Source: Chloroflexota bacterium (GTDB lineage Bacteria; Chloroflexota; Limnocylindria; Limnocylindrales; CSP1-4). Taken from it: a stretch of 40,756 bases of DNA. Below the pieces are notes generated by a model. That model worked only from the letters and a program-made list of their open reading frames with translations. It was not told the origin of the DNA and did not search any database. The DNA lies in the NCBI GenBank assembly GCA_003157875.1, contig PMKV01000089.1, positions 1 through 40,756 of the forward strand. Direction: 5' to 3'. A program made the position numbers and the translations under genes. How positions within the stretch are numbered: position 1 is the stretch's first letter; every line of letters starts with the position of its first letter. This document shows, piece by piece, positions 25,097 to 31,843 of the stretch.

Positions 25097-25786
25097 ATGA
25101 TCGACGAATCTGGCCACCGGGACGAGCTCGCAATCCAGGATCGCGTACTCGTCGAGGCCGAAATCTACGGCCGCCCGATCTCGTTCCGGGCGGTGATAGT
25201 CAAGATATGTCCGGACGAACTGTGGCTCGGTCTCTCTTCGCCCGACCACCGCCTCGAGACGATGCGGCCGGATCAGACCGTGCGACTGACCGTGGCCCGA
25301 ACCGGCGCTGCCCTTCTCGGCCGGTCTGGTTTCCTGCGACCGCTGGGCGGTAGCAAGTCGCGCGTGTTCGCCCTGGTCCGACCCGGCGTCCTGGAGCGGG
25401 TCCAGCGCCGCGCCCACGTCAGATATCACATCGACGTGCCGATCATCTTCCGCCGCCTGGATCCCGTCACCCGCCAGCCATGGGGCAGAGCATCGAGCGA
25501 AACCACGGTCAACGTGGGACCGGGTGGCCTTCTCTTCGATACCGAAGCTCTCCTTGGAGTGGGCGACGAGCTGGATCTGGCGCTGCCGCTCTCAGGCGGC
25601 GACCGCATATCGACTCTGGGCATCGTCACGCGAGTGCGCGGTCCCTCGGAGGTGGCCGTCAGGTTCACGCGCGTTACGTCCGTCGACCAGGAACGTATCG
25701 TGCGGTTCGTCTTGTTGACCGAACATCGCCGCCGCGAGGCCGCGCTGCCGCCTGGCGGCTCGATCGGCCTGGTGCGTCCCGCGTGA
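25097..25786 (+). CDS. YcgR-like PilZ-domain c-di-GMP receptor
   Basis: 229 aa from ATG 25097 (GGAG nine bases upstream); in-frame GTG 25025 and ATG 25034 would add 24 or 21 residues but have weak sites. N-terminal part LAIQDRVLVEAEIYGRPISF resembles the YcgR N-domain (split barrel). The PilZ domain from about residue 100 has RAHVR (105-109, RxxxR) and NVGPGG (138-143), where the usual serine of D/NxSxxG is glycine; c-di-GMP binding is likely but may be weakened. Such proteins slow flagella or tune pili and polysaccharide. It is divergent from the histidine kinase and 83 bases before the CpaE-like gene, so a common motility or pilus role is likely. Confidence 0.78.
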   Translation: MIDESGHRDELAIQDRVLVEAEIYGRPISFRAVIVKICPDELWLGLSSPDHRLETMRPDQTVRLTVARTGAALLGRSGFLRPLGGSKSRVFALVRPGVLERVQRRAHVRYHIDVPIIFRRLDPVTRQPWGRASSETTVNVGPGGLLFDTEALLGVGDELDLALPLSGGDRISTLGIVTRVRGPSEVAVRFTRVTSVDQERIVRFVLLTEHRRREAALPPGGSIGLVRPA

Positions 25787-25869
25787 CGTTCCCAGTCGGC
25801 CCTCAGAGCCCCGGCTCGATCGGCTAGACTCAACCCACCGCTTCCGCGTCGCAGGGAGGCTCCATAGTC

Positions 25870-27180
25870 GTGCCACGTCCCGCCGTAGCTATAGCCTTGC
25901 CGGAGGCCGAGTTCGTGGCCGTTCGGGAGCATCTCGTCGAAGCCGGCTACGATGCCATAGCGGTCGAGTCGGCGGATGAACTGGGCCGGCTCCTCGATTC
26001 CCGCGCCGACGTCAGCGTCGCCATCCTCGATGGGCAGACCGACTTCGATCGCAGCCTCGAGATGTACGCCTTGCTCCACGAGGGGGAGCGCAACATCCCG
26101 GCCCTGATGGTCATGCCGCCGCGTTCTTTGGGTCGGATGGGCCTGGGCGGCCGCGGCAACGCCAAGGATGAGTACTTCACCAGGCCGTACTCGCCGGAGT
26201 CGCTGCGCTGGCGGATCGAGGCGATCCTGATCCGGGTTGAGAACGTCCCGGCCGAAGGCACGGCAGCGCCCGACTTCCTCGACGGCCCCGGCATTCCGGT
26301 TCTGGAGGAGGTGTCTGTCTCGGTGGTCGGCCCCGCCGGCATGGTCCCCGATCTCGGGCAGGGCAAGATCGTCATCGTATTCAACCCCAAGGGCGGCGTC
26401 GGCAAGACCACGATCTCCATAAACCTCGGCACGGTCCTCCAGATTCGCAAAGGCCAGCGCGTGCTGCTGGTGGACTGCGACACGATCACCGGCCACATTG
26501 CCTCGTCGCTGGGACTCGAGAGGCCGCGGACGCTCGCCAACGCCTGGCGCGAAGACGCGCTCGGCGGCGCCGAGGAATCGGTGGAGCAGATTGCCACGGT
26601 CCACGGCAGCGGCGTGAGCGTCCTCGTCATGGCCGAGTCGCCGTTGCACACCGAGCTGCTGGATCCAAAGCGCGTGGCCGAGCTCATCTGCGGCGCGCGG
26701 CGGTTCTACGACTGGGTCATCCTCGACATGCACCCCGACTATGGGCCGTTGAACCAGGCTCTCTTCGAGCAGGCCGACAGGATTCTCGTGCCTGTGACGC
26801 CGGATGTGCCCTGCATCCGGGCCGCCGTCCAGTTCCGAGAAGTGGCAGTGGAACTCGGGATTCGCGAGCGGCTGACGATCGTCATCAACCGCTCCAACAG
26901 CGGCGTCGGCGGGACGGACGTGGAACGGGTCGTGGCGGTTCCGGCGCTGGCGCGCATCAGATCGGCGGGCATGCTCTTCGTCCGCGCCGCCGACGAGGGC
27001 AAGTCGGCGGTCGAGCGGTTCCCGACGGCCAAGGTCGTCGGCGACATCGACAATCTGGCGGACCGTCTCCTGGATGGCGGGGGATCGGGCAACGGCACCA
27101 GGCCCGGCACCTCGTCACGCAACCGCCTGGCGGGCTCGTTCAAGGGGCTCTTCGACCGGCTCACCGCCGGGGTTTCCTGA
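25870..27180 (+). CDS. cpaE: CpaE/TadZ-like MinD/ParA-family ATPase
   Basis: 436 aa. Residues 1-130 are receiver-like (CheY fold) without the phospho-acceptor set intact; then about 160-395 a MinD/ParA ATPase: IVIVFNPKGGVGKTTISINL with the deviant Walker A (lysine near 175-182), VDCDTITGHIASSLGL, and DWVILDMHPDYGPLNQALFE (Walker B). This layout defines CpaE/TadZ, which places Tad-pilus machinery at a pole. The C-terminal RLAGSFKGLFDRLTAGV could be an amphipathic membrane helix as in MinD. GTG start, GGGAGG eleven bases upstream. The matching CpaF lies 23 kb away at 605, and no pilin or TadB/TadC is seen in the window. Confidence 0.82.
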   Translation: MPRPAVAIALPEAEFVAVREHLVEAGYDAIAVESADELGRLLDSRADVSVAILDGQTDFDRSLEMYALLHEGERNIPALMVMPPRSLGRMGLGGRGNAKDEYFTRPYSPESLRWRIEAILIRVENVPAEGTAAPDFLDGPGIPVLEEVSVSVVGPAGMVPDLGQGKIVIVFNPKGGVGKTTISINLGTVLQIRKGQRVLLVDCDTITGHIASSLGLERPRTLANAWREDALGGAEESVEQIATVHGSGVSVLVMAESPLHTELLDPKRVAELICGARRFYDWVILDMHPDYGPLNQALFEQADRILVPVTPDVPCIRAAVQFREVAVELGIRERLTIVINRSNSGVGGTDVERVVAVPALARIRSAGMLFVRAADEGKSAVERFPTAKVVGDIDNLADRLLDGGGSGNGTRPGTSSRNRLAGSFKGLFDRLTAGVS

Positions 27181-27205
27181 GCGCGGGCGGCGGCTCAGGC
27201 GTGGC

Positions 27206-27415
27206 CTAGCCGTTGCGGCCGGAGACGGACTCGAGTCGGTCGACGAGGCGCAGCAGCTCGCCGGCTTCGCTCTTCTTCAACTCGCCCGTCTGAAGGGCCA
27301 TGAGGAGAAGCTGGCGCCGCTCGAGTTCGTCGGCATCGAGGAGCATCTCCACGAGCGAAGACTGCTTGTCTTGCCGGGACTGCTCGGTTCGAGGCGGCTT
27401 GCGCTTGAATACCAC
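27206..27415 (-). CDS. Small protein of unknown function, paralogue of the gene at 4109
   Basis: 69 aa, GTG start with GGAGG eight bases upstream. Basic start VVFKRKPPRTEQSRQDKQ, then LERRQLLLMALQTGELKK and EAGELLRLVDRLESVSG, predicted helices. The second and third helices match the 4109 protein (LMTALQSGELRLSQ; STANRIESLSQ). Located convergent to the CpaE-like gene; the two paralogues are otherwise unrelated in context. No known domain. Confidence 0.6.
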   Translation of the reverse strand: MVFKRKPPRTEQSRQDKQSSLVEMLLDADELERRQLLLMALQTGELKKSEAGELLRLVDRLESVSGRNG

Positions 27416-27757
27416 TGACTGATCCTCCGGGACGCGCCTCCGGCCCGCTTTTCTTCGGGTCCGGCACCCCTCGTAATCATCGGCTCGAACGCCCCCCGCG
27501 AGCCTTCCCCGATTGTACGGGTACGTGATGTCCGAAAGGACCACCTCCAGGCCATGCGAGATGTCCGTCAGATGTGAATCTCTCAATGCAAGGCGGTTTT
27601 CAAGGCGATTGGGTGGCCTTCGGTGGCGTCTGAATGGGACGGCGAGAGGTGGCGGCACCTCGACTGGGGGAGCGTCAGGCGGTTCCGCGACGCGGAATTC
27701 GTGCCCTCGCCACGGTCGCGGCCTACTATTCCGGTCAAGAAAGTTGAGGTCGCAACC
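27416..27757. promoter_or_regulatory. Divergent intergenic region with candidate promoters
   Basis: For the plus-strand gene at 27758, GTGCCC (27701-27706) and TACTAT (27724-27729) are 17 bases apart and resemble the candidate lpd promoter (TTGCCC-17-TACGCT). For the minus-strand gene at 27415, TACAAT on the minus strand (27512-27517) is a good -10 box about 97 bases before the GTG, with only a poor -35. Nothing else recognised; no structured RNA seen. Confidence 0.42.
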
Positions 27758-28171
27758 ATGTCCAGCAACCCAGGTCTCCAGCCCCTCCAGGTCGTCGCCT
27801 ACCAGCCCGGTGTCTGCAATATCGGACCCGCCGAGATCGCCCGGCGGCGCAGGACCGGGCACGCCGGGCTCATCGTTTCGGTCGCGCTGCTGATTGTGCT
27901 GCTTGTTGTTGCCGCTCCCCACTGGACCCGGCTGGCGCTCGTGCTGACGGCCGGCGCATCGGCCTCGGGATATCTCCAGGCGTGGCTCCACTTCTGCGCG
28001 GGATTCGGTTCGGCGGGCGTGTACAACTTCGGGCCCCTGGGCACGGTCGAGCGCGTGGACGATTCGGCGGCGCGTTCGCGAGACCGGATGCGGTCGCTGC
28101 AGATCGGCCTCGGGAGTCTCGCCATCGGCCTGGTCGTCGGCGTGGGGGCGGCGCTGCTCCCGATTCGCTGA
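27758..28171 (+). CDS. Small membrane protein with conserved CNIGP-type motif
   Basis: 137 aa, ATG with GAGG nine bases upstream. PGVCNIGPAEIARRRRTGHA precedes two membrane segments (LIVSVALLIVLLVVAAPHWT; LALVLTAGASASGYLQAWL), then HFCAGFGSAGVYNFGPLGTV and a third hydrophobic C-terminal segment. The CNIGPAEIxRR and FCxxFxxxGVYNFG blocks, each with a cysteine, recur in small membrane proteins of actinobacteria and Chloroflexota as I recall, but I know no function. Convergent with the GGDEF gene. Confidence 0.68.
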   Translation: MSSNPGLQPLQVVAYQPGVCNIGPAEIARRRRTGHAGLIVSVALLIVLLVVAAPHWTRLALVLTAGASASGYLQAWLHFCAGFGSAGVYNFGPLGTVERVDDSAARSRDRMRSLQIGLGSLAIGLVVGVGAALLPIR

Positions 28172-28186
28172 CCCCGCGCCGCATCG

Positions 28187-29464
28187 CTAGCTGGCGGCGC
28201 GCCTCTGATCGATCGGAACAACGTCGGCGGGGAAGTGGATTTCCAGGCGGTTCCGGCCGTTGGCCTTGGCTACGTACAGGGCCTCGTCGGCGTCGTGCAG
28301 GGCCGAGTCGACGTCGGTGCAATTTGCCTGGGATAGCTCGGTCGCGCCGGCGCTGGCGGTGACGACACCGTACGGCATGTTGTCCGGATGGGCCATTCCG
28401 GCTGCCTCGATGGCGGAGATATAGCGCTGTCCGGCGGCCTCGAGACCATCCTGATCGCAGTCGTGGAGGATGATGAGGAACTCCTCGCCGCCGTAGCGAT
28501 AGACCCCGTCGCCCACGCGGCTGGTCTTGCGCAGCACCTCCGCCACTCCCCTCAAGGCGGCGTCGCCGGCCAGGTGGCCGGATGCGTCGTTGAGCCTCTT
28601 GAAGCGGTCCAGGTCCATCAGCAGCAGCCCGGCCGTGCCGCCGCTGCGCTCGATTCGGCCGGCCAGCGATGCCAGGTCCTCGTTGAGGCGCAGTCGGTTG
28701 CCCAGGCCGGTAAGGGCGTCCAGGCGGGCGATCGATTCCAGCTCCTCGTTGAGTCGAAGCAGCTCGGCCTGCTGGACGACGAGGGTCTCCTGCTGCATGA
28801 ACAGGAACTCGTCCTGGCGCCGGAGATCGAGTTCGTGTTCCTTCATCCTGCCGTACAGCCCGCGGACGGCCAGGAGCTGATCGTTCATCTGCCGGCGGCG
28901 CCGCACCTGGATCTCGTTCGCGCCGACGCTGAGGCCTGTCGATAGCGCGGCCGAGACGATCAGGGCGATGACCTCGGCCGGGTCGGTTCCACCTGTTGCC
29001 ATGGCGACCACGACCCCGAAGAAGACGATCCCGGCCAGCGACAACCAGACCAGGTGCGGCCTGCGTTCCAGCGGCACGAAGATCGCGAACGCGACGGGGA
29101 TGAGTCCGAGGGTGCCGAGGGCGATGAACTCGGTCGGCCTTACGAAGACGATCGAGAGCACGGTGTTCAGCAGCGGCAGCAACCCGACCAGCATTCCGAG
29201 CTGGACGACGTAGCGTCGCCAGGTTCGGCGAACGTTCATGGCCGCCAGGACAGCGGCTATCACCAGCGGCAGGACAAGGACGGGATAGGCCAGACCCGCG
29301 GCCGGCGCGGCAACGATGCCCGCCACGGCCGCAGCCGCCATCCCGGCACTCACGATGAGGGCCGAGACGAAGACACTGTTCTGGAGTTCCCGGCGGTACA
29401 CCGCCCGCAGGCGGCGATCCTTGTGGGCGCTGGCGTCCGGTTTCTCCGTCGCCCGTGTTAGCAC
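28187..29464 (-). CDS. Membrane diguanylate cyclase (GGDEF) with I-site
   Basis: 425 aa from GTG 29464, which has GGAG six bases upstream; TTG 29476 is less likely. The N-terminal half has six or seven membrane segments (VFVSALIVSAGMAAAAVAGI to VIALIVSAALSTGLSVGA), a coiled-coil signalling helix (EHELDLRRQDEFLFMQQETL), then a GGDEF domain: DALTGLGNRLRL, DLDRFKRLNDASGH, and GGEEF (325-329), an active form. RVGD (316-319) is exactly five residues before it, the inhibitory I-site. It makes cyclic-di-GMP and is product-inhibited. The two PilZ proteins at 13967 and 25097 are probable receivers in the same neighbourhood. Confidence 0.92.
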   Translation of the reverse strand: MLTRATEKPDASAHKDRRLRAVYRRELQNSVFVSALIVSAGMAAAAVAGIVAAPAAGLAYPVLVLPLVIAAVLAAMNVRRTWRRYVVQLGMLVGLLPLLNTVLSIVFVRPTEFIALGTLGLIPVAFAIFVPLERRPHLVWLSLAGIVFFGVVVAMATGGTDPAEVIALIVSAALSTGLSVGANEIQVRRRRQMNDQLLAVRGLYGRMKEHELDLRRQDEFLFMQQETLVVQQAELLRLNEELESIARLDALTGLGNRLRLNEDLASLAGRIERSGGTAGLLLMDLDRFKRLNDASGHLAGDAALRGVAEVLRKTSRVGDGVYRYGGEEFLIILHDCDQDGLEAAGQRYISAIEAAGMAHPDNMPYGVVTASAGATELSQANCTDVDSALHDADEALYVAKANGRNRLEIHFPADVVPIDQRRAAS

Positions 29465-29634
29465 GGCAGGCTCCAATACGCGGTATGCCTAACCGCGCGA
29501 GGTATCGGCCGCTTGTCGAGTCAACTACAGGGCCGCGGGGGTGTCCGGGTCAATCGCCGAACGGCGGCGCGCCGAATCGAGGTCGGCGGGTCAGGTTCGG
29601 CTTGGGAGGGGCGAGGTGGGTCGTGCGAGCCGGA

Positions 29635-29871
29635 TCAGGCGACTTCGACCGCGGTCGGGCCGACCACAACGTGTGCGAACTCGATGTCGATCGCCACGCG
29701 GTGCTGCTGTGGATGTCCGGATTCCCGATACAGCTGCAGGAGGGAGGCCTCAGCTGCACGAAGTCGGGCGTTGGCCTCCCATTCGGGAAGGTCGGGCTCG
29801 GCGCATTCACGCGCTTCCATGGCTTCGACCAGAGCGCGCAGAACGCCGTCCATTGGGGATGGCTCAGGCAC
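29635..29871 (-). CDS. Small acidic hypothetical protein
   Basis: 78 aa, GTG start with AAGGAA about seven bases upstream; ATG seven codons later is an alternative. MDGVLRALVEAMEARECAEP then DLPEWEANARLRAAEASLLQ and HRVAIDIEFAHVVVGPTAV: two helices and a strand pair, strongly acidic at the start. No family recognised. It lies in the same direction as the GGDEF gene, with 170 bases between. Confidence 0.5.
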   Translation of the reverse strand: MPEPSPMDGVLRALVEAMEARECAEPDLPEWEANARLRAAEASLLQLYRESGHPQQHRVAIDIEFAHVVVGPTAVEVA

Positions 29872-30027
29872 CGGAGTTTCCTTCCACTGGCTAGCGGTTC
29901 ATGCGAGCGGATCTCGGAACGAAGTCAACCTTACTCCGGGTACGGTTGCGTTTCTATAGGGGAACTGTGCTGAAAACGAAAGTGATATGCGGAATCTATG
30001 GTTCGGTTGGGGTGGCTTAAGTGCACT

Positions 30028-30057
30028 CGGGTGATCAGCCACCTGCCGAGTCACCCG
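30028..30057 (-). terminator. Hairpin after the SRPBCC-like gene
   Basis: CGGGTGA (30028-30034) pairs with TCACCCG (30051-30057) around 16 bases, 17 bases past the stop of the minus-strand gene ending at 30074. No T-run, so a weak candidate. Confidence 0.35.
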
Positions 30058-30073
30058 ACGCCGGGTTCCGCCC

Positions 30074-30604
30074 TCAGGTGGATACTCCGTCGACCGGCAG
30101 GGGATTGCGTGCGGGCCGGTCGGCGGGCGCTTGCGCCGCCACCATCTCGGTCGTCCGCTCGAGGAACCAGCGGGCCGTGCCTCGCGCCGCGATGTTCAAG
30201 AAGGCCTTGTCCAGCACGGCTCCAAAGTCACCGCCGGGTGGGGCGTAGAAGCCTTCGAGGCTCAGGCTCGTCGAGGTCAGCTTGAGGTGGCCGGCGAAGA
30301 CCGGGAAAAGCGGTGCCAGTGAAGATGACTGCCATCCGATCTCGATCTCACAGCCATCGGCCGTGCGCCGGGCTTCTCCCAGGTCGACGAAGGCGGCCTT
30401 CTTGAAGACCAGGCTCGGGGCGTGCTCCCTGATGGTCAGGCTCAGGTCGATCAGGTAGCGGTGATAGCCGGGACGCGTCGAGGCGACAGGGGTGCCGAGC
30501 CAGGAAAGGCCCTCGTCGCCGAACATCGGCAGGGCACGCGCCAGATCCACGCTCGCGGGCTGGGTGAGTCGCAACGGTGTGACGTGAGAGGGGACGCTCG
30601 TCAT
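30074..30604 (-). CDS. Hypothetical protein, SRPBCC-like
   Basis: 176 aa from ATG 30604. Strands such as PLFPVFAGHLKLTSTSLSLE then GFYAPPGG, and the C-terminal helix FGAVLDKAFLNIAARGTARW, suggest the START/SRPBCC fold (GxYxPPxGxxGxxLDxxLLxxxAxxTxxxFL ending). Such proteins hold hydrophobic ligands or modify polyketide-like rings. No ligand can be named. Ends 17 bases before a hairpin. Confidence 0.6.
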   Translation of the reverse strand: MTSVPSHVTPLRLTQPASVDLARALPMFGDEGLSWLGTPVASTRPGYHRYLIDLSLTIREHAPSLVFKKAAFVDLGEARRTADGCEIEIGWQSSSLAPLFPVFAGHLKLTSTSLSLEGFYAPPGGDFGAVLDKAFLNIAARGTARWFLERTTEMVAAQAPADRPARNPLPVDGVST

Positions 30605-30709
30605 CCGGTCAAGCCTAGAGGCGGGGCGGTCGCGGCGACATCGGACTTGGTCGTGCCGCCAGGTGACCAACGGCCCGACCTTACCTACCCCGACGGGTCG
30701 GTGGCGGGC

Positions 30710-31198
30710 CTACCGGACGGGTCGGTCCTCGTGAGCGGCAACGGTCGTGACGGGGCAGCTGACGTCGTCGCGGATGCCGGTCAGCCAGGCCACGCGATCG
30801 CGATGGCGGGCGGCGACGCGATACACGACGTCGGCGGCGGCAGCCGTGGCCGGTATCGCCGCCCACGGCCGGAGGAGCCAGCCACCGGGCAGGGCATCGA
30901 GAATCGCCAGGGCGGCGTGCCCGCCGGAGACGACGCGTCCGGTGGCCTCGTCGACGACGTGGACGGCATCGCCCAGGTGGCCTTCGGCGGCCAGCCGCTC
31001 GAGGAGCGGGCGACCGGAGGCGACGGCCACGCCGAGCGGAACGAACTCGAAGCGGCTTTCGTGGTCCCAGCGGCGCAGGCGCCTGACGGTCTCGCGGCAG
31101 ACGCCGCAGTCGCCGTCGTACAGGACGACCAACGAGCCCGAGCGGGTGGCGGGGTTCGCGTCGACGGGGGCTTGTGGCGGCAGCAGGTCAGTTGCCAT
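30710..31198 (-). CDS. DCC-family thiol-disulfide oxidoreductase (DUF393)
   Basis: 162 aa. VVLYDGDCGVCRETVRRLRR is the DCC signature with a CxxC redox pair in a thioredoxin-like fold, followed by FEFVPLGVA and AVHVVDEATGRVVSGGHAAL, then LLRPWAAIPATAAAADVVYR, standard family order. Substrate unknown. ATG 31198. On the same strand as the SRPBCC-like gene downstream. Confidence 0.84.
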   Translation of the reverse strand: MATDLLPPQAPVDANPATRSGSLVVLYDGDCGVCRETVRRLRRWDHESRFEFVPLGVAVASGRPLLERLAAEGHLGDAVHVVDEATGRVVSGGHAALAILDALPGGWLLRPWAAIPATAAAADVVYRVAARHRDRVAWLTGIRDDVSCPVTTVAAHEDRPVR

Positions 31199-31269
31199 GG
31201 CGCCGAATGTTAGCGCGCCCCGGGCCTTTGCGTCCGCCGCTCGCGTGAAACCCGCCGGGGGTTGGCGGG

Positions 31270-31302
31270 CCGCCCCGTCGAACTTACTGGGCGACGGGGC
31301 GG
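31270..31302 (-). terminator. Strong hairpin between DUF393 gene and small membrane gene
   Basis: CCGCCCCGTCG (31270-31280) pairs perfectly with CGACGGGGCGG (31292-31302) around the 11-base AACTTACTGGG. A second stem CCCGCC/GGCGGG lies immediately left (31251-31270). There is no T-run. It sits 105 bases past the stop of the gene at 31407 and 72 bases before the DUF393 start, so it may end the first or be an RNA leader of the second. Confidence 0.5.
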
Positions 31303-31406
31303 TCCATGCGGAGGTGGTCGGATCTCATGTGTTGGGGGCTTCCGGAGTAAGACCGGGAGGCGGGTCGAGACTGGTCGGAGGCACGGTTCGGGTCGGGGTC
31401 GCCAAC

Positions 31407-31667
31407 CTAGACGTTGACGGGCCGCGCGGCCGGGGCAATGCGCCGGACTCTCACGGGGCGCCGATGCATATGGGCAAATTCGAGGACGAGCATGACTACC
31501 GCGCCGCCCGCCAGCAGCAGGTTCGTGGTCTCGCTCATGGCCGTCGGGGCCAGGTCGCCGCCCGGGGCGCTGGCAAAGCCGGCCAGGGCAGAGACGCCCA
31601 GAACGAGGCACGCCAGGCTGGTGAGAAGCAGCCCGATCGCAAGCCAGAGAGTTCGCTCGCGGTTCAT
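31407..31667 (-). CDS. Small two-span membrane protein
   Basis: 86 aa from ATG 31667, with GGAGG four bases upstream. MNRERTLWLAIGLLLTSLAC then LVLGVSALAGF and NLLLAGGAVVMLVLEFAHM are two membrane segments; the C-terminal tail is basic (HRRPVRVRRIAPAAR). Unknown function. Divergent from PEP carboxylase. Confidence 0.55.
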   Translation of the reverse strand: MNRERTLWLAIGLLLTSLACLVLGVSALAGFASAPGGDLAPTAMSETTNLLLAGGAVVMLVLEFAHMHRRPVRVRRIAPAARPVNV

Positions 31668-31831
31668 GTGGCCTCCGGCGCACGGCCCGCCCTGTTTCGG
31701 CAGGCGCTCTGCCATAGGTGTCGTCCCTTAGGGAGAAACCTTGGGCCCTCATTGGTACCATCGTGGGCCCGCAATTCGGTTCCGATTTGGACCCCGAGGG
31801 TCCCGGTGGCCTGCCCGGCCGGAGCGCGCTG

Positions 31832-31837
31832 TATCCT
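31832..31837 (+). promoter_or_regulatory. -10-like box before PEP carboxylase
   Basis: TATCCT fits TAnnnT and ends six bases before the ATG at 31844, which has no ribosome site. Suggests a leaderless message; the -35 region is not recognisable. Confidence 0.38.
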
Positions 31838-31843
31838 CGCGCC

